From NCBI GenBank assembly GCA_038226305.1, contig JBBRQN010000002.1, positions 62,001-126,000 on the forward strand: 64,000 bases of DNA. Reading direction: 5' to 3'. The notes below the pieces were generated by a model, which ran no database searches, had not been told where the DNA came from, and worked only from the letters and a program-made list of their open reading frames with translations. Shown one piece after another: positions 24,690-32,782 of this stretch (positions are counted from its first letter, which is position 1; each line of letters opens with the position of its first letter). Made by a program: the position numbers and the translations under genes. Source of the DNA: JASLDZ01 sp038226305 (GTDB lineage Bacteria > Pseudomonadota > Alphaproteobacteria > Caulobacterales > Caulobacteraceae).

Positions 24690-25046
24690 TTAGCGGCTGG
24701 CGGCGATGACCGTTGCGATCAGACCGCCGACGAGGGCCGCCTGCACGTAGTCATCGCCCGAACGCACCCAGTGATAGCCGCGACGGGGCGGGGCCAGGCG
24801 GCGCGAACGCCAGTCGCTGACCACGGTGTAGGAGCCATAACGGTTGTCGAGGCGCTCGCCCTGGCGCCAGTGGCGACGGGCTTCGCGGCGGTCCTGGCGC
24901 AGTTCCTGACGATCCTGACGGATCTCGTGCCGGTCCTGGCGGATCTCCTGGCGGTCCTGGCGATAGCCCTGCGCCGAGGCGGCGGTGGCGCCGAGGCCGG
25001 ACACGAGGGTGGCGGCCGTCAGGGCCGCGATGAGCACGCGTTTCAT
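24690..25046 (-). CDS. RcnB-like periplasmic protein with RQDR repeats
   Basis: The 118-residue protein has a signal peptide (MKRVLIAALTAATLVSGLGATAASAQG), then about five heptad-like RQDRxE units (RQDRQEIRQDRHEIRQDR...), then an RcnB domain (YTVVSDWRSRRLAPPRRGYHWVRSGDDYVQAALVGGLIATVI). RcnB proteins are linked to Ni/Co homeostasis in E. coli; here the metal role is only inferred. An AGGAG site precedes ATG 25046. It ends at the shared terminator with rpmB. Confidence 0.82.
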   Translation of the reverse strand: MKRVLIAALTAATLVSGLGATAASAQGYRQDRQEIRQDRHEIRQDRQELRQDRREARRHWRQGERLDNRYGSYTVVSDWRSRRLAPPRRGYHWVRSGDDYVQAALVGGLIATVIAASR

Positions 25047-25168
25047 GTTACAAACTCCTGCGGAAAGCCGGGCGGGGGCCCGGCGAGGCATGTTCGAACC
25101 TTATGTCCGCTTGCCTGAACCCCGCTTGAACCCGCCAGATGCGGGTCGGTTCATCCGATCGCCGCAGA

Positions 25169-26344
25169 TCAGGGGCGGTTCGTGGGCCAGTCAGTCTCGG
25201 CCTGCACCAGAAGGTCTGGCCCGGCGTCGCGCACGTCAGTGCAGCCGGTGAGCATCATGGCCACCCGCAGCTCGCTCTTCAGGATGCGCAGCATGTGGGA
25301 GACGCCATCGCCGCGCTTGGCCGCCAAAGCGAACGCCCACGCCCGTCCCAGCATCACGCCCTTGGCTCCGAGCGAGAGGGCCTTCAGCACATCCAGCCCC
25401 GATCGGATGCCGCCGTCCATCAAGACGGTGGTCTGGCCACCCACGGCCTGAACGATGGGCGGCAGGGCGGAAGCTCCAGAGAGCACGCCATCAAGCTGCC
25501 GGCCCCCGTGGTTGGACACCACGATCCCGTCCGCCCCGTGCGCCACGGCCTGACGGGCGTCTTCCGGGTCGAGGATGCCCTTGATCACGATCGGTCCGTC
25601 CCACCTTGCGCGCACCCACTCGATGTCTGCCCAGGTGACGGAAGGGTCGAAGTTCTGGCCGACCCAGGTCTGGAAGTCGCCCGGGCCTTTCGCGCCCTCA
25701 ACCGCCCCCATGATGTTGCCGAAGCCGTGGGGGCGGCCGTTGACGCCCACATCCCAAACCCAGGCGGGGTGGCTGGCGGTCTCCATCGCCTTGGCCACGC
25801 GCTCGCTCAGGGAAAGCGCACCCGCAAGCCCCGTGCGCACGTCGCGGTAGCGGGAGCCGGGGGTGGGCAGGTCGACGGTGAACATCAGCACCGGCACGCC
25901 CGCGGCCTTGGCCCGCTCCAGAAGGGCGGCCATGAAGCCCCGGTCCTTGATCATGTAGAGCTGGAACCAGGGCGGGGCCTTCACCCCCGCGCACACCTCC
26001 TCCAAGGAGCAGATCGACACGGTAGAGAGGGTGAACGGCACGCCCGCCTTCTCCGCCGCCTGCGCCGCCTGCACTTCTCCGCGGCGGGCATAGAGCCCGG
26101 CCATGCCGATGGGGCCGAGGATCACCGGCAGGGGCAGCTTCTGGCCGAACAGCTCCACCCCCATCGAAAGGGTGGAGACGTCCTTCATCACCCGTTGGCG
26201 CAGCGCGATGGCGTTCAGGTCGTCAACGTTGCGGGCGAGGGTGGTCTCCGCATAGGCGCCGCCGTCGATGTAGTTGAAGATCATCGAGGGAAGCCTGCGC
26301 TTCGCCTCGGCGCGGAAGTCGGTGATGTTGGCGATGCGAGGCAT
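25169..26344 (-). CDS. lldD: FMN-dependent alpha-hydroxy-acid oxidoreductase (LldD-like)
   Basis: The 391-residue TIM-barrel flavoenzyme resembles L-lactate dehydrogenase LldD. The catalytic histidine lies in VSNHGGRQLDG and the FMN phosphate site in LMDGGIRSGLDVLKALSLGAKGVMLGRAW. The N-terminal FNYIDGGAYAE block and the membrane-associated loop region are present. It oxidises an L-2-hydroxy acid to the 2-oxo acid, passing electrons to the quinone pool. It follows the phytase-like esterase gene by 10 bases. Other 2-hydroxy acids such as mandelate or glycolate are possible substrates. Confidence 0.85.
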   Translation of the reverse strand: MPRIANITDFRAEAKRRLPSMIFNYIDGGAYAETTLARNVDDLNAIALRQRVMKDVSTLSMGVELFGQKLPLPVILGPIGMAGLYARRGEVQAAQAAEKAGVPFTLSTVSICSLEEVCAGVKAPPWFQLYMIKDRGFMAALLERAKAAGVPVLMFTVDLPTPGSRYRDVRTGLAGALSLSERVAKAMETASHPAWVWDVGVNGRPHGFGNIMGAVEGAKGPGDFQTWVGQNFDPSVTWADIEWVRARWDGPIVIKGILDPEDARQAVAHGADGIVVSNHGGRQLDGVLSGASALPPIVQAVGGQTTVLMDGGIRSGLDVLKALSLGAKGVMLGRAWAFALAAKRGDGVSHMLRILKSELRVAMMLTGCTDVRDAGPDLLVQAETDWPTNRP

Positions 26345-26353
26345 GGGCGGACG

Positions 26354-27397
26354 CTACTTGGTGGGCGCAGGCGGCGTCCAGTCGAACGCCATGAGCAGCG
26401 TCTTCTGCTTGCCGACGATGAACTCGGGAAGGTCGCCGAAGTTGTCGTCGCTGATCAGGTAGAGGCGGATGCGGCCGTCGGGCCGGGGCACGGCCGCGAT
26501 GCCCTCCATGTTGTCGTGCGTGAGCGACCCGTCGAGGCGGGCAAGCTCGTGTCGGCGCAGCACCGGACCTTTTGGAGAGGGCTCGAAGGTGAGGGTGGCG
26601 ACGGCTGCCCGCCAGCGATGCCAGGCGTCGAACCCGCGGTATAGGGCGAAGATGCGGCCCCCGGGCAGACAATCGAGCCCGGTGAGCTTGAAGCCCAGGG
26701 GTGGCGGTTCTGCGAGGTTGCGGTTCTCGATCCGACCTGAGTCTGGGTCCAGCCACACGATCTCGCCCACTTCGCTGCCGAGCAGGAACCGGTGCTCGCC
26801 CGGGCACTGCGTCAGCGCCTCGAAGCTCTCGTTGGGGCTGAGGTGCAACACCGTGTCGGCATAGCTCGCGCGATAGATCGGGCGTTCCGGGGCCTCAGGG
26901 CCGGCATAGAGCGACACGCGGGAGAGGCCCTTGCCCACCGCCCCCTCGAAGGCGATGGCGAAGGCTTCTGGGTGGCCGGGTTCGTCGAGGAAGGTGATGT
27001 CCTCGGCGTCCACCTGACCTTTGTGGACGAAGGCAGCGCCCTGCGGATCGCGCAGGGCCGTCAACCGGGTGTCGATCACCGTGGCGAGGCGGCCGCCTGC
27101 GTCGGTGACGATGCGGCCCTCCAGCAATCCACCCACGTCGCTCTGGCTCAGGAACCGCCCGTTGGGGCGCACCACGAGGCCCGAGAAGCCGCCGAACATG
27201 GGGGAGCCGGCGGAGGTGAGGTGCAGGCCGCCCGCATAGGTCAGCTCGCCCAGGCGCGTGCGGCTGGGGTCGTTCGGGTCGAGGGGCACGGGGGCGCCGG
27301 CGACCACGATCCTGTCCGAGCCCTCCGGCTGCGCCCTGGCTCCACACCCGGCCAGCACCAGGGCGAGGAGAAGTGCGGCTGCATTTGCGAGCCTCAT
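26354..27397 (-). CDS. Phytase-like esterase domain lipoprotein
   Basis: The 347-residue protein has a lipobox (LLLALVLAGCGA) and a beta-propeller of the 'esterase-like activity of phytase' family (FGGFSGLVV, EDITFLDEP, HDNMEGIAA, YLISDDNFG). It should sit in the envelope as a lipoprotein. Activity on phosphate esters is only presumed from the family name. The ATG overlaps the cobT stop by four bases, so cobT, this gene and lldD are probably cotranscribed. This pairing with cobT occurs in other alphaproteobacteria. Confidence 0.82.
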   Translation of the reverse strand: MRLANAAALLLALVLAGCGARAQPEGSDRIVVAGAPVPLDPNDPSRTRLGELTYAGGLHLTSAGSPMFGGFSGLVVRPNGRFLSQSDVGGLLEGRIVTDAGGRLATVIDTRLTALRDPQGAAFVHKGQVDAEDITFLDEPGHPEAFAIAFEGAVGKGLSRVSLYAGPEAPERPIYRASYADTVLHLSPNESFEALTQCPGEHRFLLGSEVGEIVWLDPDSGRIENRNLAEPPPLGFKLTGLDCLPGGRIFALYRGFDAWHRWRAAVATLTFEPSPKGPVLRRHELARLDGSLTHDNMEGIAAVPRPDGRIRLYLISDDNFGDLPEFIVGKQKTLLMAFDWTPPAPTK

Positions 27398-29274
27398 GCC
27401 GCGCGGGACATCCTGGCGGGGGCGCGGCCGGGGGCCTTGGCGTCCTCCTCGAAGAGGGCGGCGAGGTTTTCGGTTATGGCGCCGCCCAGCTGCTCAACGT
27501 CCACGATGGTGACGGCGCGGCGGTAATAGCGGGTGACGTCGTGGCCGATGCCGATGGCGATCAGCTCCACGGGGCTCCTGTTCTCGATCATGGCGATCAC
27601 CTCGCGCAGGTGGCGTTCGAGATAGTGGCCGTTGTTCACCGAGAGCGTCGAGTCATCCACCGGCGCCCCGTCGGAGATCACCATCAGGATCTTGCGGGCT
27701 TCGGAGCGGGCGAGGAGGCGGTTGTGCGCCCAGAGCAGGGCCTCGCCGTCGATGTTCTCCTTGAGCAGGCCCTCCCGCATCATCAGGCCGAGGTTCTTGC
27801 GGGCGCGGCGCCAGGGGGCGTCGGCGGCCTTGTAGATGATGTGGCGAAGATCGTTCAGGCGGCCCGGCTGCGGGGGCTTGCCCGCCTTCAGCCAGAGGTC
27901 GCGCGCCTGCCCGCCCTTCCAGGCCCGGGTGGTGAAGCCCAGGATTTCCGCCTTCACCCCACACCGCTCCAGCGTGCGCGCCAGGATGTCGGCGCAGACG
28001 GCGGCCACCATGATCGGGCGGCCCCTCATGCTGCCCGAGTTGTCGATCAGGAGCGTGACCACCGTGTCGCGGAAGGGCGTGTCGTCCTCCTGCTTGAACG
28101 ACAGGGCGGCGGTGGGGTCGGTGATGATGCGCGTGAGGCGCGAAGTGTCGAGCTGGCCCTCCTCCAGATCGAACGACCAGCTGCGGTTCTGCTGCGCCAT
28201 CAGCCGTCGCTGCAGGCGGTTGGCCAGGCGCGACACCACGCTGGAAAGCGCCGTGAGCTGCTGGTCGAGGTAAGCGCGAAGGCGGGTCAGCTCATCCGGG
28301 TCGCACAGCTCCTCCGCCCCGATGATCTCGTCGGACGCGGTGGAGTAGACCTTGTAGGCGGGTTCGGGCTGGCCCCGGTCGTTGCCCTCGGGGCGGGAGG
28401 GCTTGAGGCCGTCGCCGGTTTCAGGGGGGCCTTCCTCCGTGTCGCCGTCGTCTTCGGCGGTGGACTCGGCGTCGGAGTCGTCCCCGGGCTGGCCCTCGCG
28501 CTCGTCGGAGGTGGTGGAGTCTTCGGACTGGGCCTGGGGCTCGTCGCCCTCGCCGGCACCGTCTTCGCCCTCGCCCTCCTCGGGAGCGGGGGCCTGTTCG
28601 GGCTCCTCGTCGCTGGCTTCGTCCGCCGCGTCGTCGCCTTCGGCCTCCCCCATGTCGAGGTCGGCGAGGATCGTGCGGGCGATGCGGGCGAAGGTGGCCT
28701 GGTCGGCCACGGCACCGAGCAGGAGGTCGAGCGCGGGCCCGGCCTTGGCCTCGATATCACCCCGCATGTTGTCCATCAGCCCCTGGACGGAGGCCGGGGG
28801 CGCCTCGCCGGTGAGCCGCTCGCGCACGATGAGCTGCAGCACGTCGGCCGCGGGGCCGCGGGTGCGATCCTCCACCCGGCCGAGGCCCTTGCGCTCGATC
28901 TGGCCTTCAAGGGCGTGGCGCAGGTTCTCGCGCACGCCCAGCATCGCATTGGAACCGATGGACTCGATGCGCGCCTGCTCGATCGATTCGAAGACGGCGG
29001 CGGCTTGCGGGTCCACCGGGCGGTGGCGGGCGTGGGCGACGGTGTCGTGGTGGGCGAGGCGAAGGGCGATCTGGTCGGCCAGCCCCCGCAGGCGGGCCGC
29101 ATCCACGCCTGTGAGGTCGCGCGGCGGATGGGGCAGGGTGGCGCGGTTGCCCACGAGCGAGGGGCCCTCGCCGGAGAACACGACCTCCAGGTCCGGCGTC
29201 TCGGCCAGCGAGCGCGCGGCATGGGCCAGCGCGCGCTTGAAGGGTTCGGAGGGATTCTCGGGGCGGGAGGCCAT
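27394..29274 (-). CDS. cobT: Cobaltochelatase subunit CobT
   Basis: CobT, with CobS and CobN, forms the aerobic ATP-dependent cobaltochelatase that inserts cobalt into hydrogenobyrinate diamide for cobalamin. The 626-residue product has the CobT N-terminal region, a very acidic linker of about 120 residues rich in Glu/Asp/Ser, and a C-terminal VWA domain with the MIDAS motif LIDNSGSMRGRP. ATG 29274 (MASRPENPSEPF) matches the family start. CobS is not adjacent on the upstream side, which carries a divergent csbD-like gene. Confidence 0.9.
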   Translation of the reverse strand: MASRPENPSEPFKRALAHAARSLAETPDLEVVFSGEGPSLVGNRATLPHPPRDLTGVDAARLRGLADQIALRLAHHDTVAHARHRPVDPQAAAVFESIEQARIESIGSNAMLGVRENLRHALEGQIERKGLGRVEDRTRGPAADVLQLIVRERLTGEAPPASVQGLMDNMRGDIEAKAGPALDLLLGAVADQATFARIARTILADLDMGEAEGDDAADEASDEEPEQAPAPEEGEGEDGAGEGDEPQAQSEDSTTSDEREGQPGDDSDAESTAEDDGDTEEGPPETGDGLKPSRPEGNDRGQPEPAYKVYSTASDEIIGAEELCDPDELTRLRAYLDQQLTALSSVVSRLANRLQRRLMAQQNRSWSFDLEEGQLDTSRLTRIITDPTAALSFKQEDDTPFRDTVVTLLIDNSGSMRGRPIMVAAVCADILARTLERCGVKAEILGFTTRAWKGGQARDLWLKAGKPPQPGRLNDLRHIIYKAADAPWRRARKNLGLMMREGLLKENIDGEALLWAHNRLLARSEARKILMVISDGAPVDDSTLSVNNGHYLERHLREVIAMIENRSPVELIAIGIGHDVTRYYRRAVTIVDVEQLGGAITENLAALFEEDAKAPGRAPARMSRAA

Positions 29275-29380
29275 TCCCACAAGCTCATAGCGGCTGCGGC
29301 GCGCGCGCCAAGTGTGTCTGGAACCTTGGCCGCGGACGAGCGGTTGATGCGGCGAACTCAACCCCCGTCAGGAGACAGAC

Positions 29381-29737
29381 ATGAGCGACAACCGCATCGA
29401 AGGCGCCGCCGACAAGCTCGCAGGCTCCGTCAAGGAAGGCCTCGGCAAGATGACCGGTAACGAACGCCTCGAAGCCGAAGGCATGGCCCAGAAGGCCGGT
29501 GGCTCGGTCCAGAACGCGGCCGGCAAGGTCGAAGACGCCGTCGAGCACAAGTCCTTCAACGACCACCGCGCCGAAGGTGCCGGCCACAAGCTGATGGGCT
29601 CGATCAAGGAAGGCGTCGGCAAGCTGACCGGCAACGAGAAGCTGGAAGCCGAGGGCATCGCCGAAAAGACCGGCGGCTCGATCCAGAACGCCTTCGGCAA
29701 GACCGGCGAAGCCGTGAAGGACATCTTCAAGAAGTAA
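29381..29737 (+). CDS. CsbD-family stress protein with two tandem domains
   Basis: The 118-residue hydrophilic protein carries two CsbD repeats: residues 1-58 (NRIEGAADKLAGSVKEGLGKMTGNERLEAEGMAQKAGG) and 59-118 (HRAEGAGHKLMGSIKEGVGKLTGNEKLEAEGIAEKTGG). CsbD proteins are general-stress proteins, often under alternative sigma factors, of unknown mechanism. Most are a single domain of 60-70 residues, so this is an internal duplication. Two hairpins follow. A DUF4142 gene downstream suggests a stress-response neighbourhood. Confidence 0.88.
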   Translation: MSDNRIEGAADKLAGSVKEGLGKMTGNERLEAEGMAQKAGGSVQNAAGKVEDAVEHKSFNDHRAEGAGHKLMGSIKEGVGKLTGNEKLEAEGIAEKTGGSIQNAFGKTGEAVKDIFKK

Positions 29738-29760
29738 GCTTCGCCTGAAGCTTAGCTGTG

Positions 29761-29798
29761 CGGGGGCGGTCTTGACGGGCCGCCCCCGTTTGCGTTTG
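29761..29798 (+). terminator. Terminator after the CsbD gene
   Basis: CGGGGGCGG (29761-29769) pairs with CCGCCCCCG (29780-29788), followed by TTTGCGTTT. A smaller hairpin, AAGCTTC/GAAGCTT (29736-29753), overlaps the stop codon just before it. Confidence 0.8.
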
Positions 29799-29852
29799 CG
29801 GAACAGATTTCGGGCTGGGGCGCTCCAGTGGCTGCAACCTAGAGGAGCCTCC

Positions 29853-30548
29853 ATGACCAAGACCCCCTTCACCCTGGCCGCCATCGCCGCCCTGTCGTTT
29901 GCGGCTGCCGCCTGCTCCAAGCCGGCCGACAAGGAAGCCGCCTCGGCCACCCCTGCCACCAACATGACCGACGCCGTCGCCGCCAAGACCTCTGACGCCG
30001 TGAGCGTGGCTCAAGATGCCGCCGCCGCCGTCGTCGGCCCCATCAGCGCCGCCACCGTCGGCTCGCTGTCCGCCGCCGCCTTCGTGGACAATGCCGCCCA
30101 GAGCGACATGTATGAGACGCAGGCTTCCGAGCTGGCTCTGACGAAGGCGAAGTCCGCCAAGGTCAAGAGCTTCGCCAAGGCGATGATCGCTGCCCACGCC
30201 AAGACCACCGCCGAGCTCACCGGCATCGTGACCGCGGGCAAGGCGGGCGACGCCAAGCTGCCCACCGCACTGGACAACCGCCGCCAGGGCCTGCTCGACA
30301 ATCTGAAGGCCGCCAGCGCCGACGACTTCGACGCCCGGTATGTCGACCAGCAGACCGCGGCTCACAAGGAAGCCGAGATCCTCATGGGCGGATACGGCAA
30401 GGCCGGCTCCAACGCCGACCTGAAGGCTTTTGCCGAGAAGACTGCGCCCAAGGTCACGGCCCACTACAACATGATCAAGGGCCTGGACCACGCCAACGCC
30501 GACCACGACGCCAAGATGGGCGACGCCGCCACCACCAAGGGCGAGTAA
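29853..30548 (+). CDS. DUF4142 domain lipoprotein
   Basis: The 231-residue protein has a lipoprotein signal (MTKTPFTLAAIAALSFAAAACSK), an Ala/Thr-rich linker and a DUF4142 ferritin-like helical domain (AAFVDNAAQSDMYETQASELALTKAKSAKVKSFAKAMIAAHAKTTAEL). The family is exported and often stress-linked; its function is unknown. An AGAGGAG site precedes the ATG. It follows the CsbD gene but behind a terminator, so it likely has its own promoter. Confidence 0.85.
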   Translation: MTKTPFTLAAIAALSFAAAACSKPADKEAASATPATNMTDAVAAKTSDAVSVAQDAAAAVVGPISAATVGSLSAAAFVDNAAQSDMYETQASELALTKAKSAKVKSFAKAMIAAHAKTTAELTGIVTAGKAGDAKLPTALDNRRQGLLDNLKAASADDFDARYVDQQTAAHKEAEILMGGYGKAGSNADLKAFAEKTAPKVTAHYNMIKGLDHANADHDAKMGDAATTKGE

Positions 30549-30559
30549 AACGCTCTACC

Positions 30560-30594
30560 CTGATCGCCCCGGCCGCTGCGGCCGGGGCGATCAG
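30560..30594. terminator. Stem-loop between convergent DUF4142 and nitroreductase genes
   Basis: A perfect 15-bp stem (30560-30574 with 30580-30594) has a five-base loop. Its right arm contains the last codons of the convergent nitroreductase. No T-run follows. Confidence 0.65.
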
Positions 30595-31268
30595 GCCTCG
30601 AACAGCACCGCGTCGAGCGGCAGTTTCAGCTTTGCGTGGACAGGCACGGTGGCGTCTGCGGCGGGGTGTCCGACGACCAAGAGGATGTAGGCCTTCTCCC
30701 GCTCCGGTCGGCCCAGGGCGGTGTTCAGAAAGCCCATCGGGCTCGGCGTATGCGTCAGGGTCGCCAGCCCAGCCTCGTGGAGGGCCGCGATCAGGAAGCC
30801 GGAGGCGATGCCCACCGATTCCGGCACGTAGTAGTTCTTGCTCCGCTCGCCCGTGGCCGTCTCCCCCCAGCGTTCGCCGAAGATGGCGATGAGCCACGGC
30901 GCAACCTCCAGGAACGGTTTGCTGGCGTCTGTGCCCAGGGGGCCCAGCGCATCCAGCCACGCCCCGCCTGCCCGGCCGGCGTAGAACGCGCGCTCCTCCT
31001 CCTCGGCGGCCTCGCGAAGGCGTTTGCGCAGAGGGCCGGGGCCGATGAGCACGAAGCCCCAGGGTTGCTGATTGGCCCCGCTGGGGGCGGTGGCGGCCGC
31101 CGCGATGCAGGTCTCGACGATGGCGCGGGGCACGGGCCGGTCGCAGAAGTCGCGCACCGTGTGGCGGGTGCGCATCCGGGCAAGCGCCCCCTGAGCCCGG
31201 ACGAGCATTTCATCGTCCGAGATGTCCGCCCGGTCCGGGAGGGGGATCAAGACGCAGGGGTTGGCCAT
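30591..31268 (-). CDS. Nitroreductase-family FMN protein
   Basis: The 225-residue flavoprotein has the nitroreductase opening (RHTVRDFCDRPVPRAIVETCIAAAATAPSGANQQPWGFVLI) for FMN binding, and the ESVGIASGFLIAALHEAGL and LLVVGHP segments. The sequence is closest to the BluB/iodotyrosine-deiodinase-like branch by appearance. BluB makes the lower ligand of cobalamin, but the BluB-specific residues were not checked and a generic oxidoreductase is equally likely. It is not RutE by sequence. Confidence 0.8.
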   Translation of the reverse strand: MANPCVLIPLPDRADISDDEMLVRAQGALARMRTRHTVRDFCDRPVPRAIVETCIAAAATAPSGANQQPWGFVLIGPGPLRKRLREAAEEEERAFYAGRAGGAWLDALGPLGTDASKPFLEVAPWLIAIFGERWGETATGERSKNYYVPESVGIASGFLIAALHEAGLATLTHTPSPMGFLNTALGRPEREKAYILLVVGHPAADATVPVHAKLKLPLDAVLFEA

Positions 31269-31337
31269 GAGGCCAGCCTACCCGCGCGTTGATTCCCTGT
31301 CATTCCAGAGGGCGCGCATGGCGCACCTTTGGGCAAG

Positions 31338-32387
31338 TCAGATGAACACGAGGCCGAGGCCGAAGGCCTTCTTCAGTTCGTGCGCGGCGTGGTCTTCGGC
31401 CTTGTTGGCCTTGTGAACCACCGCGCCCATGCCGAAGAACTCGTGGGTCACGCCGGAGTAGAGGTGACGGTCCACCTTGACGTCCGCAACCTTGAGCGCC
31501 TCCTCGAGCTTTGCGCCGTCGTCGCGCAGCGGATCGATCTCCGCGTTCAGGATGCAGGTGTGCGGCAAGCCCGCGAGGTTCGCCGCCACGAGGTTGATCC
31601 GCGGATCGGAAGCGCCTTCAGGGCCGCCAAGGTAGTGCTGCACGAACCACTGCATCATCGTCTTGTTGAGGGGCTTGGCGGTCGCGTAGTCGACGTAGCT
31701 TTCCGTGTTCATGTCGATCTGCGCCACAGGGTACACCAAGACCTGAACCAGCGGGGCCGTCAGGCCTTCGTCCCGGGCGCGGATGGAGACGTTGCAGGCA
31801 AGATTACCGCCCGCCGACTCGCCCAGCACGGCGATCTTCTGCGGGTCGCCACCGAAGCTCGCGGCGTTCTGCACCACCCACTTATAGGCGGCGAAGGCGT
31901 CATCGTGGGCGGCGGGGAAGGGGTGCTCCGGCGCCAGACGGTAGTCGCATGACACGACGATGCAGCCGGTCTTGGCCGCCAGGGCCCGGGGCGATGCGTC
32001 GTACACATCCAGGTTGGCGATCACGAAGCCGCCGCCGTGGAAGTAGACCACCACGGGCACCTGCGCGGCCGCGTCCGTCGTCGTCTCCACCTGCATGCCA
32101 TAAAGCCGCGCCTTGAGCTCTCCGCCGGGGCCGGGGATCGTAAAGTCGCGGGTCGCGATCCCATCGTCCTTACGGTCCAGCTTTTTCTGCCTCAGCACCT
32201 CCATCGCACCATCGGCGAGTGTCGGCTGGCGGCGGGCTTCTTCGGGGGTCAAGGTTTCGATGGCCTGGGGGCGCAGGTCCGACAGGGCGTCGAGCACCGC
32301 CTTCATGTCGGCGTCCAGGTGGTCCGCCCAGTCGGCGCGGGGGCCCAGATGGGCGGGCGTGTCGGAGGCGTGATCGAGAGGGGTCAT
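31338..32387 (-). CDS. HSL-family alpha/beta hydrolase
   Basis: The 349-residue esterase belongs to the hormone-sensitive-lipase family. It has the oxyanion motif YFHGGGFVI, the nucleophile motif LGESAGGN, the acid in EIDPLRDDG and the histidine in YSGVTHEFFGM. It hydrolyses short to medium acyl esters in the cytoplasm. It is divergent from the glycine cleavage operon with about 100 bases between its start and the riboswitch. Confidence 0.88.
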   Translation of the reverse strand: MTPLDHASDTPAHLGPRADWADHLDADMKAVLDALSDLRPQAIETLTPEEARRQPTLADGAMEVLRQKKLDRKDDGIATRDFTIPGPGGELKARLYGMQVETTTDAAAQVPVVVYFHGGGFVIANLDVYDASPRALAAKTGCIVVSCDYRLAPEHPFPAAHDDAFAAYKWVVQNAASFGGDPQKIAVLGESAGGNLACNVSIRARDEGLTAPLVQVLVYPVAQIDMNTESYVDYATAKPLNKTMMQWFVQHYLGGPEGASDPRINLVAANLAGLPHTCILNAEIDPLRDDGAKLEEALKVADVKVDRHLYSGVTHEFFGMGAVVHKANKAEDHAAHELKKAFGLGLVFI

Positions 32388-32493
32388 GGGGCAGCTCCTA
32401 ATGGCGTCTCATTAGGCAACCCCCCGCCGAACGGGCGGGTTCCTGACGGCGGTGGTTGACTTGGGAGGGGACCTCGCACAGGGTCGGCTCGCT

Positions 32494-32697
32494 CCCCGCG
32501 GGAGAGTCCGGCATCCTCTTCGGGGATTGCCGGCGCCGAAGGCGCAACCGCCCCGGAAACGCTCAGGCCCACGGACCGCGGGGGCGAACGGAACGCTGGA
32601 AAGCGGTGCTTCGCCTCACGGTGAGAGCGCCCGCCGAAGGAGCAATGGCACCCTGCGAAGGGGCCGGAATCTCTCAGGCGCAGACGACAGCGGGGGC
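32494..32697 (+). promoter_or_regulatory. Tandem glycine riboswitch upstream of gcvT
   Basis: Two glycine aptamers lie head to tail. Aptamer 1 (about 32494-32586) shows GGAGAG, GCCGAAGGCGCAACC and CCCCGGAAACGCTCAGGC...GGACCGCGGGG. Aptamer 2 (about 32594-32697) shows GTGAGAG, GCCGAAGGAGCAA and CCGGAATCTCTCAGGC...CAGACGACAGCGGGG. These are the conserved blocks of the gcvT motif RNA. An 86-base stretch to the gcvT ATG would hold the expression platform. Glycine binding normally turns the operon on. Confidence 0.93.
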
Positions 32698-32782
32698 GCG
32701 GGCGTGGATTTGCGGGCCGAAGGGCGCGTGGGTTTCGCGACTCGCCACTCCGCAACCGTCGCTTTTCAGGACCAGACCCCTC

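Noticed and set aside
25130..25146. ACCCGC/GCGGGT hairpin after the LldD-like gene
   Set aside because: The stem is only 6 bp and no T-run follows on the minus strand, so it is not listed as a terminator.
30591..31268. Reading the nitroreductase as RutE or as BluB
   Set aside because: It lacks the RutE length and sequence pattern and is far from the rut genes; the BluB link is only a general resemblance, so the generic family name was kept.
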